Positions 47,296-58,750 of a DNA stretch of 64,000 nucleotides are shown here, in pieces. The stretch is taken from NCBI GenBank assembly GCA_043228905.1, contig JBHGNT010000007.1, positions 17,298,001-17,362,000 of the forward strand, written 5' to 3'. A model generated the notes under the pieces. The model was not told where the DNA came from, made no database searches, and worked only from the letters and a program-made list of their open reading frames with translations. The position numbers were made by a program, and so were the translations under genes. The first letter of the stretch is position 1. Each line of letters begins with the position of its first letter. This stretch comes from Azolla caroliniana (Eukaryota > Polypodiophyta).

Positions 47296-50068
47296 ATGGA
47301 CCCGCAAACGCTGTCGGAAGCCGCCAAGACATGGCTGAAGCAACACGGGTTCGAGGGCTTCCTGATGATGATGGAAGTACCGCCACACAAAGAAGCCGAC
47401 AAAGTGATCAAGGAAATCGATACAGAGGTCATTACGGCAGAGGCGATTCGAGCGTTAACAAGCCTTCCGGAGGGAGGCATACTCACGATCGACAATCCAA
47501 CCCCGGAGCAACTCATCAGGTATTTTGGTGAGTACTCTCTAACCAGCAAGGGCTACCGGACACAGGGCGGCGGAGATATGCTATTCCGCGAAATTGCTCG
47601 TGTGCTCCATGAATACGGCCACGTATACCCCAGACCCCCGGTCATGCCGCAGAACCGGGCAGGGATGATCATCGCCACCTATGAAGGGATCAAGGTGGAT
47701 TGGCCAGTATTGATTGCAGACGGGTTGTGTGCGGTGATCAAGATCGTCAGAGGCAAAGACGGCAAAGAAGGTCGAGACGGACGAAGGATATGGCACGCCG
47801 TAACGCAGTGGCTCACCTTGCTGGTGCCACCCGTTCAAACCGTCCAGCCCAAGAAGCGAGGAAGAGTGTGGGACGGCACACCAAGGACGGCTTCCAAACG
47901 GCAACAGCTGTTGGCCTCGAAGGCCACTAAGGGAAAGGCGGTGGATGCAGAACAGGCGGCAGCAGGAAGCGGAAGCCGGAAGCGCCCAACGGAGGCGCAG
48001 GAGGAACAACCGGCACGGCCCGTAAAGGTTACACTCCGCCGACCGGTGAATCGAGAAGTGGACCCCTTGGCGGCAAAACTCAATGCCGGAGCTCAGGAGG
48101 AGGAAATAGAGGAGGAGCCTACGGAGCACCTCCAGCGACGGTCGTCAACAAGGACCGTTGAGACTGCCGGGAAACGTGCGGACCCTCAGACAAAGGGAAC
48201 ACCGGCTCCCCAGACTGAGACTCCCACGCCAAGGAAGGAACCGGAACCGGTGCAGATGGCACCAGAAACAGAAGCCCCGGCACCACCGGCAACACCGGCA
48301 AGTCCCATCCCGCCAGAGCCGGAAAGGTCACTGCAGCCTCCCTCGGTCAGCCAAGAAGAAGCGCAAGGGGAACCAGGACAGCAGGATGGCCCACGAGCAG
48401 AAAAGGAACTACAACTCGGCGCAACCAGGCGGGACCACCCCTCTACAAGTGAGCCCATCTATCAAACCTCCATGCAAGCACAACAAGGCACCGGTAGCCT
48501 ATGGCTCCGGTGGATAGGCGAATAGATAGCCAGAGCAGTGGGGTATATAGAGGCAGAAGAAAGAGCGCAAAGCGAACGGTTGCTCGTCACAACCGAACAA
48601 CTAGAGACGGCCCGGTCCAGAATCCGGTGCCTTGAAAAAGATTTGGATCAGGTCACGACAGAGATGCCCAAAATACGGATCCAATCACCGGTGACTCCGG
48701 TAAGTGTACAGAAAGAAACGGAACGACCTGTACATAGCAATAAGACCCCGGCAACGGAAACCGTTCCGGCGAGAGATGCGGCGCAAGCTCGGGAGCTTGC
48801 GGAATTGAGAGAGGAACTTGCCGCACAAGAAGCGCTAAGGAGCCGTGAACGAGAATTGAAGACGGCGGCCGAAGCCGAAGTAAAGAAGACTGCTGAGAAC
48901 CTCTGCCGGGCAGAGGAGAGCCTCCGGAAAGGCCATCAAGCATACGACCGGCTAAAGGAGGAGAAAGACAAAGTGCTGCAGGAAAAGGACAAGCTGCGGA
49001 AAACGGCGGAAACAGAGATAGAACGGCTAAAGGAAGAGCTCCGCCAGCAGAAGGACCGCGAGGACCGGGCCCGTCGTCAGATCAACGCACTTCTCAAGCA
49101 AAAGACGGATGATTTTGAGCACCTGCACCGGGACTACAAACGGCTGGAAATAGAGCATAAAGAACGGATGGCCGAGCTCCAGCAGGCAGTTGATCGGGCC
49201 GCAACGGCGATCGCCGACAAACGGGCGGAAAATACAAGACACTTGGAAGAGGCGGAGAAGGTCCGGATGGAGCTCCAGAAGCAGCAGCAGGATGACAAAG
49301 AGAGAGCGTCTACAGTATTGCAGAAATTACAAAAGTACATATCAAAGGCAACTGACGCATTACAAGGCGCACGCGGAGGACAACGTAAAAATCATCAAAC
49401 AACTGAAGGAGGAACGACAAGCGGCGGAAACCAAATCGCAATTGGGAACGAGCCGGATTCAGTCCATCCTCCAGGCATGGCTGAATCAGACGAAGCACTT
49501 GATTGATGAAAGCTCCGTAAAATGGTGGACAAAGTGGGCACAAAACGCGGCGGAACTCCAGTTGCTACGGGCGGATGTGGCAAACCGGCGGAAGGAAGGA
49601 GATGACTGTTATACGCTGACTTCCGAGGACTTCACCGCCATACGGGACGAGCTGGCCGACGACTTCCAAGTCCTGGCAGATGAACAGCTGGCGCAGGTCA
49701 GGCAGCTCGTAGCTCAGCTGGACGATGATAGGTTGGACGCTCAAATCCAGTTTGAAAGCTACGAGCGGTCCCGGGTACGGGAAGAAAAAGCACAGGAAGC
49801 GACAACGGTTAACCTTAGTGATGAGGAACCGTCGTCGGCTGAGGGCCAGCCGGGAACCAGTCAACCGGAGACCACCACGACGCAGGGAGCAACGACGGAG
49901 ACGCCGGTGTCAGAGCCACAAACAGAGGAGGAGCCGCAGCAACCACCAACGGACCCGCCGCAACAGACAACAACAGAGCAACAACAACAACAACAACAAC
50001 AACCACTTCCAGATGAACCATTGGAGCCTCTCGAACAGAGCATTCTGGACATTTTGGACGAAGAATAG
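47296..50068 (+). pseudogene. ORF3 of gypsy family G3: ~920-codon coiled-coil protein in env position
   Basis: The frame starts MDPQTLSEAAKTWLKQHGF (open further upstream to 47074). One in-frame TAG at 48523-48525 and a +1 shift near 49335 are the only breaks; the parts are 47296-48525, 48526-49335 and 49335-50068. Domains: an N-terminal globular part of about 170 aa (YGHVYPRPPVMPQNRAGMII, YEGIKVDWPVLIADGL), a Pro/Glu/Thr-rich linker, a coiled coil of about 280 aa (DKLRKTAETEIERLKEELRQ), a second helical domain (WWTKWAQNAAELQLLRADV), then a Gln/Thr/Pro-rich acidic tail. No signal peptide or membrane segment, so not a classical envelope. The N-terminal part is reminiscent of a plant-mobile-element domain found in other long retroelements, but I cannot name it with certainty. 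Confidence 0.75.
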
Positions 50069-50122
50069 CAAGGATCGGTTGTGGATTCAACGTACAAGGT
50101 ACTGTCCCACGGGCGTGCCATG

Positions 50123-50545
50123 TGTTACCGGCCGGCAAAGGAGTCCAAAGTGGGAAACGGAGAGCTAATTAAGTAGTAGGAATGTGGTTGTAATTAAGCT
50201 ATGAGTGTGGATGGACGGACTGGAATCGGTATGCCGTTCCAGATCTGGACCGATCCCGAACAGGTGCGGATGGCACCGTTTTGTAATACAGACCAGAAAC
50301 CTATTTAAAGGCCCGGATGCAATGTAATAGTTAGCGGTTAATTAATGAAAGCTTAAGTGTTGTTATATCTCTGTGTCAATTGCCGTTCTGTCTTAATTGT
50401 TATATCTTACGCGTGTTATGAAGACGATCCTAATAAGTAACTTGATTAAGTCGGATTAAGCGTTGAAGTCTAATCCGGTTGCCGTAACACCCTTTGGTGA
50501 AGTGTCTCCCGTAGACACCCTGTGTTAGGCCATTGTCTGGCCCGA
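50123..50545 (+). repeat. 3' LTR of G3 copy A, 3' truncated
   Basis: Starts TGTTACCGGCCGG after ggcgtgcca, and is homologous to 51167-51611 and to the LTRs at 52930-53382 and 57393-57850. The last ~20 bp (ctaaggaataaca in the complete copy) are missing. Confidence 0.85.
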
Positions 50546-50548
50546 AGA

Positions 50549-51161
50549 AAGTTCCATATACGAATGTCGAGATAAAGCATCTGCTTTTCCTTGTTGCATC
50601 CCAGGGCAATATAGAATTACGAAATCAAAACGAGTTAAGAACCGTGCCCAACGAGCTTGTCGACAATTCAAGACACGAGCACTTTGGAAGTATGTTAGAT
50701 TTTTGTGATCATTGTAGACAATAATATGTTGAGAAGAACCCTCCAAAAAATGAGTCACGCCATTGTTGAAAAGAATCCACAATGGCAAGAAGCTCTTTGT
50801 CGTGAATCTCATAGTTGATTTCTACGGCTTCAAATTTCCGTGAATGAAAAGCCATAGGGTGCAGTTCGCCATCTTCGCCAATCTGGGATAGTACGCTTCC
50901 GAGTGCGAAATCAGATGCATCAGCTTCAAGTATAAAGCGCCTCATTGGATTGACATGCATTAAAATTGGTGTAGATGTAAACTCTTGCATTAAACTCTCA
51001 AATGCAGAGTTCGCATCTATAGTCCATACAAATGGTCAATTCTTTTGCGTCAGTTGAGTGAGGGGCAATACAATCTTTGAATTCTTTGATGAACTTGCGA
51101 TAAAAGTTTGCGAACCCCAAAAAACATTGTACATCTCGCACAGATTGGGTGTTTGCCAATC
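50549..51161 (-). pseudogene. pol: Tcn1-like RT end and RNase H
   Basis: The stretch after the solo LTR is frameshifted, then open at 50990-50525: FILEADASDFALGSVLSQ (first RNase H Asp), [19 protein letters not shown] (Glu), and [11 protein letters not shown] at the end. RNase H removes the RNA template after reverse transcription. The last 44 bp are duplicated on the far side of the nested gypsy fragment. Confidence 0.85.
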
Positions 51162-51166
51162 CAAAA

Positions 51167-51611
51167 TGTTACCCGGCCGACAAAGGAGTTAAAGACCGGA
51201 ATGTGAAGGGGATTGTATATTCGGAATCTATTATAATTAAGTAGTTTATGAGATGTGAACGGATGGACCGGAATCGGTATGCCAATCTGGATCCGGACCG
51301 GTTCCGAACAGGTGCCAGTTGGCACCGTTTTGTACTCAACACCGGTGACCTATATAAAGGCCCGGTTACAATGTAAAACTTTGATGGATAATTAATAGAG
51401 CTTCTTGTTTTATCTTTAAGTGTTGATTACCGTTCTGTGCTAATTGTTCTATCATACGCGTGTATCAAGTCTAATGCCATATTGCTAAGTAACCAATTAA
51501 AGTCTGATTAATCGTTGAGACTTAAGTTAGATCTCGTCATAGCACCCCTTTGGTGAAGTGTCTTTCGTAGACACCCTGTGTTAGGCCATTGTCTGGCCCT
51601 AAGGAATAACA
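51167..51611 (+). repeat. Solo LTR of family G3 with perfect TSD
   Basis: 445 bp, TGTTACCC...GGAATAACA, flanked by caaaa (51162-51166 and 51612-51616). A TATA-like tatataaagg occurs at about 51352. It interrupts the Tcn1-like RT. The product of unequal LTR-LTR recombination. Confidence 0.92.
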
Positions 51612-52138
51612 CAAAATTGTTTGAACCTTTGATGGATCCATAGAGATGCCATTTGAAGAGACTATGTACCCCAAAAATTCCACTTGACACTGGTCGAAAC
51701 TACACTTCTCCAATTTTGCATAGAGACCATATTCTCGCAACCACTGCAAACCTTAGCGAATGTGTATCTCATGCTCCTCTTGAGTTTTTGAGTAGATCAA
51801 GATATCTTCCAAGTAAACTATGATGAAGATATCAAGGAAGTCTAAAAAAATGCCATTCGCCATATGTTGGAAAACTGTTGGTCATTCATGGCAGCACTGT
51901 ATACTCAAAATGACCATAGCAAGTGCGGAACGCAGTCTTCCATCCATCCCAAGACGAATTCGAACAAGGTTGTAGGCACCTCGAAGATCTAACTTTGTGA
52001 AATATTTTGCTCCGTTGAGGCGTTCCAAAAGGCTTAAGATCAAGGGTAGAGCATATCGGTTTCGAATAGTCACTTTATTCAAGCCCCGATAATCCACGAC
52101 CATACGAAACATACCATCTTTTTTCTTAACGAAAAATA
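51612..52138 (-). pseudogene. pol: Tcn1-like RT core
   Basis: [20 protein letters not shown] and [18 protein letters not shown] carry RT motifs including the first palm Asp. The catalytic loop at about 51796-51830 reads IIVYLEDILIYSK: YLED instead of YLDD, a change in a metal-binding Asp. The frame also has a stop after [20 protein letters not shown] follows, then the solo LTR at 51611. Confidence 0.88.
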
Positions 52139-52147
52139 TGTTAATCA

Positions 52148-52928
52148 TGTTGGGAGACAGGTCCCTCCGAATGGGAAGGGAGAAGAACAGTGCCGAAATC
52201 GGATGAGGAGTACCCAACTACGGAGAGCCGGATGGTGCAGACCCGGTGAGAATCGGATGAGGAGTACCCGGCTACAGAGAGCCGGATGGTGTAGACCCGG
52301 TGAGAATCGGATGAGGAGTACCCGGCTACGGAGAGCCGGATGGTGCAGATCCGGTGAGAACCGGCTGAGGAGTACCTGGCTACGGAGAGCCGGATGGTGC
52401 AGACCCGGTGAGAACCGGATGAGGAGTACCCGGTTACGGAGAGCCAGATGGTGCAGACCCGGTGAGAAGTGCTCTCCGGATGAAGGGACATATTCGTAAA
52501 TATGTTTCTGAGAGTCCATCATGGCTATATTTGTAAATAGCCGAAAAGTCATATTAGTATAAATATGACTTAGGGCAAACTTTTAGTTGTAGTTGTTATT
52601 CTTGTTGGTGCAAGAAGAAGAGAGAGTGCGTAACAGTGTACAGAGAGAGAAAGAGGTCGTTGCCTCTGTTGTAACCGCCGCCTGTGGCGAGGATCGTGAG
52701 CACGAGGTCGTTGCCTCCGTGAACTCATTGTTGTACATTCTAACATAGTGATAGTTTGCAGCTTTTGGGCTGCCGTGGTTTTTCCCTTAGTTTGGGTTTT
52801 CCACGTAAACATCCTGTGTACATTTTTCTTCTCCTTTGTGTCGCGTGTTTTCTGTTTCCTGTTTTCTGTGTATGATTCTAAGCTCGGTCGAGGCCGAGCG
52901 TTGCATAAGGAGCGTTGAGTTCCCGTCA
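52148..52928 (+). mobile_element. Solo LTR of another element, inserted 4 bp inside the G3 LTR end
   Basis: 781 bp, TGTTGGGAGACA...TTCCCGTCA (TG...CA). Flanking 5-mers aatca (52143-52147) and aatcc (52929-52933) match at 4 of 5, consistent with an aged target duplication. It contains a 54-bp x 5 tandem array and a transcribed-LTR-like 3' half. The parent family is not otherwise present in the window. Confidence 0.75.
52194..52463. repeat. 54-bp tandem repeat, 5 units
   Basis: Unit gagaatcggatgaggagtac + ccggctacggagagccggat + ggtgcagacccggt. Five copies with few differences. As 54 is a multiple of three, open frames appear in both strands, but these are not genes. Confidence 0.93.
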
Positions 52929-52929
52929 A

Positions 52930-53382
52930 ATCCTTAGGGCCGGACAACAACCTAACACAGGGTGTTCACTTAAGACACTTCACCAAAGGGTGTTACAGCG
53001 AGATAACTTACGACACAACGCTTAATTGGACCTTAATTGGTTACTTAGCAATACGTCATTAACAGGCGTAAGATATACAATAAGCATAGAACGGTGAACA
53101 ATACTCAATGATTAACAAAAGGGTTATATTACTCTCCGTTGATGATTACATTGTAACCGGGCCTTTATATAGGTCACCAGTGCGAAGTACAAAACGGTGC
53201 CAACCGGCACCTATTCGGGATCGGTCCGGATCCGGATCGGCATACCGATTCCGGTCCATCCGTCCACATTTTCTCATATATTAATATATTAAGACTAGTA
53301 ATTACAATAGATTCCCAAATAACAATTCCCCTTTTCACACCCTGGTCTTGGCATCCTTAGCTCCTTTGTCGGTCGGGTAACA
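52930..53382 (-). repeat. 3' LTR of G3 copy C/D (main part)
   Basis: Homologous to 57393-57850. Its outermost 9 bp (tgttaatca) lie at 52139-52147, detached by the nested solo LTR. Confidence 0.88.
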
Positions 53383-53389
53383 CATGGGA

Positions 53390-55070
53390 CAGTACCTTGT
53401 ATGTCGAATCCACTATCCGGCCCTATTACTCTTCGTTCAAAATGTCCAGAATGCTTTGCTCCAGAGTTTCCAATGGCTCGACGAGAATCTGTTGTTGCTG
53501 TTGTGGCTACTGTTGTGGTTGTTCCAACTCCGGCTGTGACTCCGATTGTTGCTCTGGCACCGGCGTTTCCTTCGTTGTTTCCTCCGTCGGAGTTGTCTCT
53601 GGTTGACTTACCCCGGCCTGGTCCTTGTACCGGCGACGGTTCCTCATCACTAAGGTTGACCGTTGCCGCATGCCTTGCTTTTTCTTCCCTAAGCCGGGAC
53701 CGCTCATAGCTCTCAAACTGGATTTGAGCATCCATCCGATCATCGTCCAGTTGCGCTATGAGTTGCCAGACCTACACCAATTGCTCATCCACCAGAGCTG
53801 TGAAATCTTCTGCCAGCTCATCCTTTATGGCGGTGAAATCCTCCGATGTTAGCATGTAACAGTCGTCACCTTCCTTCTCCCGGTTTTCCGCGTCTGCCCT
53901 GAGCAACAGGAGTTCAGCCGTATTCTGTGCCCATTTCGTCCACCATCGCACGAAGCTCTCGTCAATCAAGCGTTTGGTCTTGTTTGGCCATGCCCAGAGG
54001 ATGCACTGGATCCGTTCCATTCCCATCTGTGATTTGTTCTCCGCGGCTTGTCGCTCCTCTTTCAATTGCTATAATATGACAATTGACTTTGATAGGTGTT
54101 TTGCAACTTCTGTAACACCATTGTCGCCCTCTCCTTTTCTTCATGGTGTTGCTTGTGGAGCTCCATCCGGTCCCTCGCCGCTTCCTCCAATAGCTTTGTA
54201 TTCTCAACCCGGTCGTCGGCGAGTGCCGTCATGGCTTGATCAACTTCCTGCCGGAGCTCAGCCATCCTTTCCTGCTATTGCTTATGCTCCGTGTCCAAGC
54301 TCTTAAAGTTCCGGTGCAGGTGGTCGAAGTCCTCTGTCTTCTGCTTCAGCCTCTGGTTGATTTGCTGGTGAGCGCGGTCTTCTCGGTCCTTTTGTTGACG
54401 GAGTTCTTCTTTCAGCCTTTCGATTTCTGTTTCCGCCATCCGTCGCAACTTGTCCTTCTCCTGCAGCAATTTTTCTTTTTCCTCCTTTAGCCGATCGTAA
54501 GCTTGATGCCCTTTCCGCAGATTTTCTTCTGCCCGGCGGAGGTTTTCAGCAGTCTTCTTTAACTCCTCTTCTGCCGCTTTCTTCAAATCTCGTTCGCGGC
54601 TCCGTAGTGCTTCTTGTGCGGCAAGTTCGTCCCTTAATTCGGCAAGCTCTTGGACTTGCGCCACATCTTTCTCCGGGACGGTTTCGGTCTCCGGGGTCTT
54701 ATTCGTGTGTACAGGCGTGGTTGTTTCTTTATTTTGTACATCCACCGGAGTCACCGGTGCTTGAATCTGTGTTGCGGTTAAGGCCATTTTGGCCATGTCT
54801 TCTGTGACCGGATCCAAGTCTTGTTCAAGGCACCAGATCCTTGACCGGGCCGTCTCTAGTTCATCGGTTGTGACTAGCAACCATTCCATCTGCGCTCGTT
54901 CTTCCGCCTCTACATACAGTATCACTCCGGCAACCTGCTCTCCTGTCCACCGGAGCCATTGGCTGTCGGTGCCCTATTATTGCGTCTGCACGGAGGGTTG
55001 GCTGATGGGTTCACTTACCAGTGGCCGGTCCCACCTGACTGTGTCGAGCTACAATTCCGGCTCTGCCTGC
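53390..55070 (-). pseudogene. Partial ORF3 of family G3, joined to gag
   Basis: Pieces 54925-54275, 54265-54062, 54065-53772 and 53743-about 53390 are collinear with the copy A ORF3 from about 48450 on: the same SEPI...GTxSxWLRW entry, coiled coil (EIERLKEELRQQKDREDRAH), WWTKWAQNTAELLLLRADAE and AQIQFESYERSR. The N-terminal globular domain is gone; the junction with gag lies near 55010-55080. Conservation of the coiled coil in two diverged copies supports a real protein. Confidence 0.75.
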
Positions 55071-55079
55071 TAACCCCTT

Positions 55080-57338
55080 TGCCGTTCAGGTTCCGGTTGT
55101 GTTTCGGCTAGCCGCTCTTGTTCTACTTGTTCTTGGCCGGCTGAGGAAGGTGGCACCTACATTATCGACGCTTGCGTTTCGGGGCTTACCATTTCCTGAC
55201 CCGCCGGTATTGCCTGTTTTGAGTCCTTTTATGAATCTGGGCACTAGCTGCAGGAGTCGTCCTAATGGCAGCGTGATTTGGCATTCCTGCAATGCTTGCC
55301 ATGTCGCATTTTCGGGTTGACTGCCGCCGGCGAGCTCTTCGGTATTTTCCTTTTGCTACGCAAGCTCTGCCATGTTTCGCGCATTCGCCTTTTTTACCCA
55401 TTCCGTTGTCTGCTTGCGGATGGCCTCTTGCGCCTCCCATTCCGTCGCCTTACCCTTCAATCTTGTGGTTACCTGCTGCAGTTCTGTGACTTCGACGACT
55501 ACCATGTTCACCGCCGGTCGTTTATCATAGCTCTTTGCCGGGCATTGATTACTATAATGTCCTTCTTGTCGGCAATAGTAGCAATATGCTTTCCAGGTAG
55601 TGTTGGATTCGGCGTTGTTTCCTGCCCCCGGTGGAGGTGTGGTAACAGCGGGGCTTTGATCCGGTTGACTGCTTGAGGCGCCATTCTCTGGTTCCCGTAG
55701 GTGACCCCTTTTCTTGAAATGGCGTTTCTTTTTGTTCCGATACTCTTGACGGGGCTGGTCATCATGTCTGTCATAGGCTTCCCGTCGTTGGTTGTAACCG
55801 GGGGATTGGTCCCGATTGTATCTTTCATACCGTCCATTATAATCCCGGTACCGATCATATCTATCATACCGGTCATAGTTGTCCCTGTACCGGACATCCT
55901 ATGCCGATCGGTATCGCTCTTCTCGTCTCCAACGTTCTTCTTCCTCCTCCTTGGTACTCCGTGGTTTGATTTGTTGAACCGGTGGTGCTTGGAAATTCAA
56001 CAAATTGTACTCGCACTGCTCCATTGTGTGGTTCCTGGAATGGCACAGTAGACATTGCGACCGCATGGTAAATTCTAGTGCTGAGTGTCCGGCATTTAGG
56101 CATGTTATGCATTGAATGGCATGTCGAAACCGGAGATCCTCATCGATTGGTAACGCTCGTTGGAGTGCTCCCATTGTTAGCCAAGAGCTTGTTTTCTCCA
56201 TTTCTCTAACCCAATTGATGATCTGGTTGACGGTATTTGTGCGAAAGTCGATGACCATGCATATCGTACGTAGAGGTTCCCGGAGCGCGGCTAAGAATAT
56301 AGCCCGTGTTTCTTCCTCCGGAGGTGTTCGGATAAGCTGACTGTGCATCTGTTGAAACCGGATGACAAACTACGGAATGCTCTCCCTAGGGTCCTGCCCG
56401 ATGGTATAAAATAGGCCCACCATTTCTCTCTGGTCCACCTCCTTCTGAAAGAAGTGCAAGAATTTAGCTTTCAGGTCCGCAAAGGTGGTGATGGTGCTGG
56501 GGTCCTGCGTCCGGTGCCATCTGGCGGCCGGTCCTTCCAATGTCACGCCGAATTCGGCTATCTTAGATCGTTCCTCTTCGGCTGTGGTTAACCGTTGTGA
56601 CACATGGTTCGCCTCCCATGTTTGTTGAAAAGCGTGAACATAAGCCTCCGCGTTCGGGTCATCCCTATACTTGGGGTACTAGAATGGCATATCGTCGTCA
56701 AATGTTGGGACACGGGTTGGCGGTGTCGGTGATCTTTCCTACTCTTCTATCAGCGTCGGAGGTCGTTGTTGGTCCTCTGTCGGAGTCAGAGGTCTTTGCC
56801 GGTTCTCTGTCGGTGTCGGAGGTCTGTGTTCCTCCTCCTTCGGTGTTGCTGACTTCTCCTCCTCTACTTCCGGTGTCGGAGGTCTTTCTTTGTCCTCTTT
56901 CATCTCCGAAGGTTTCTCCAAGTCTAGTACCGAAGGTTCCCGGTCTGACAATTCTGGTTCTGGTGTTGGTAATTTATACGACTCCTCGTCCTCCAGTCCT
57001 CCTGGGGTGTCGTTACTGCTGCGATAGTTCGTGTGCACGCTGTAACCCCCTTCCGAATCCAATTCCAGCACCGAAAATGTTTCGGATTCGCCGTCTCCTC
57101 CGGCCAAGGCCTGGAGAAGGGATTCCGCTTCCCGGAGACTGCTTAAGCTGCTTCCTTCGTCTGGGTAGGATTTTTGTTGCAGACGGAGCGACTCCTCCGC
57201 CATTTTCCGGATAACTTGGAAAATGATCGACCCAATCAGATTTCTTCTGCCGCTTGTTGGAAAGCCTCTCGCCGCCTTCGCCATTCAGCAAGTCTTCTTG
57301 CTCTCTCCGTAACCGGGTCGTCCGTTGGCCTAGTCATC
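55080..57338 (-). pseudogene. gag: Gag of gypsy family G3, with two or three zinc knuckles
   Basis: Frame pieces 57284-56739, 56603-56370, 56348-55899, 55897-55508 and 55440-55086. An N-terminal acidic region with repeated RPPTPTENRQ-type units leads to the capsid core (AARWHRTQDPSTITTFADLK, FFQKEVDQREMVGLF). Knuckles follow: CLLCHSRNHTMEQC and CYYCRQEGHYSNQC, separated by a Tyr/Arg/Asp-rich linker (YRDNYDRYDRYDRYRDYNGR). The end (LPLGRLLQLVPRFIKGL) resembles the region preceding the protease in plant gypsy elements. Several single stops and shifts break it. Confidence 0.8.
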
Positions 57339-57392
57339 CATTCCTGCCGTTGTTCACTGCGATTGTGCAAGAATCGTGGTCGCCAAAAACTG

Positions 57393-57850
57393 TGTTACTC
57401 CTTAGGGCCGGACAACAGCCTAACAAAGGGTGTCCACTTAAGACACTTCACCAAAGGGTGTTACAGTGAGATAACTTATGACACAACGCTTAATTAGACC
57501 TTAATTGGTTACTTAGCAATATGTCATTAACACGCGTAAGATATACAATAAGCACAGAACGGTGAACAATACTCAATGATTAACAAAAGGGTTATATTAT
57601 TCTCCATTGATGATTACATTGTAACCAGGCCTTTATATAGGTCACCGGTGCGAAGTACAAAACGGTGCCAACCGGCACCTATTCGGGATCGGTCCGGATC
57701 CGGATCGGCATACTGATTCCGGTCCGTCCGTCCACATTTTCTCATATATTAATATATTAAGACTAGTAATTACAACATATTCCCAAATAACAATTCCCCT
57801 TTTCACACCCTGGTCTTGGCGTCCTTAGCTCCTTTGTCGGCCGGGTAACA
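57393..57850 (-). repeat. 5' LTR of G3 copy C/D (458 bp)
   Basis: On the plus strand tgttactcctta...cgggtaaca. On the minus strand the LTR is followed by cagtttttggcgaccacgat, whose TGGCGACCACGA is the candidate primer binding site; the tRNA is not assigned. Confidence 0.9.
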
Positions 57851-58750
57851 AAATATGGGTGCACCAACAGGAGACCTTGAATGTTGGATAAAACCATTTG
57901 CCAAGTTCTCATCGATATATTCTTGAAGAGCCTCTAACTCCGTGGGCGAAAGGTTATAAATTGGCCCCCATGGAGGCTCTTTTCCTGGCTACAAATCAAT
58001 CGGACAATCATATGGTCGATGCTCTAGTAGTCTATTCGCCTTCACCTTATCGAACACATTGGAGATTTCTATGTACTTCTTTGGTAGTTGGACCCCCAAT
58101 TCTTGTGAGCTAGATGAGGGAGTTACTAAAACCGCGAACACCAACATGTCTTCCTTCCTTCCATCCTCACATAACTAATGTATAGAGATTGTTGAAATCG
58201 TATGGGATCCTAGATCCTTTGTTGGAGTTTCAAGAGAGTTGGATTGTACCATGACCTCTTCAATAGTTCTTTTTCTCCAATCAATAGTTGGCTTATGTAA
58301 CTCAAACCAAGGAAGACCAAGAACAAGAGAGTGCTCTGGACTACTAATCATGTTGAATGAGATGACACTAGCCAAATTACCTAGGACTACACGAATTGGT
58401 TTAGACTCTTCGACTATATCACATGATGAGATAGGGTGACCATCGATGACTCCTACAACTACTGGGTTCGGGAGCTTATTCAAGAGGATGTTTTGGGTCA
58501 ATGCAAACTCACGATCCATGAAACAAGAATTGGGTCTAGAATCTAGGAGGGCAGAGGCTAGGACTTGATGACCTGTAGATGTGCTAAGCTTGACTTGTGC
58601 AGAAAAAACTCTACTAACTTGATTTGATGAAATGGAACCACAACTAGGTACTGACTCTACATATCTAGGATGGTCCAACCAAATGGCTCCTATTTTGGCC
58701 GGATTTATTCGTTTAACACATCCTCTAATTGGCTCAAGACATCAAATCTA
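57851..58750 (-). pseudogene. pol: Tcn1-like protease and start of RT
   Basis: The protease stretch is open at 58678-58175: LASALLDSRPNSCFMD carries the active site, where the expected DSG reads DSR. HSLVLGLPWFELHKPTIDW follows, typical of chromovirus protease-RT linkers. The RT N terminus ([20 protein letters not shown]) runs up to the nested element at 57850 and continues at 52138. Confidence 0.88.

Larger units (their letters stand above)
46556..50548 (+). mobile_element. Truncated gypsy element with env-position ORF (family G3, copy A)
   Basis: Plus-strand fragment: C-terminal integrase (46556-46919), a non-coding gap, a long coiled-coil ORF3 (47296-50068), then a 3' LTR starting at 50123 and cut at about 50545. 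The 5' LTR, gag and most of pol are missing. It lies within the RNase H region of the Tcn1-like element, flanked by a 43/44-bp direct repeat (46513-46555, 50549-50592), far longer than a retroviral-type target duplication. Confidence 0.85.
52139..57850 (-). mobile_element. G3 deletion derivative: gag joined to ORF3, no pol (copy C/D)
   Basis: Minus-strand element with 5' LTR 57393-57850, gag (57338-about 55080), a partial ORF3 (about 55070-53390) and a 3' LTR (52139-52147 plus 52930-53382). Perfect 5-bp target duplication aaata at 52134-52138 and 57851-57855, within the Tcn1-like RT. Protease, RT, RNase H, integrase and the ORF3 N-terminal domain are all missing. Its 3' LTR is itself interrupted by a different solo LTR. 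Confidence 0.9.

Noticed and set aside
47296-50068. ORF3 as an envelope glycoprotein
   Set aside because: Position fits, but there is no signal peptide, transmembrane helix or cysteine-rich ectodomain.
52145-52552. 111-135 aa repetitive frames on both strands
   Set aside because: Produced by the 54-bp tandem repeat, whose length is a multiple of three.
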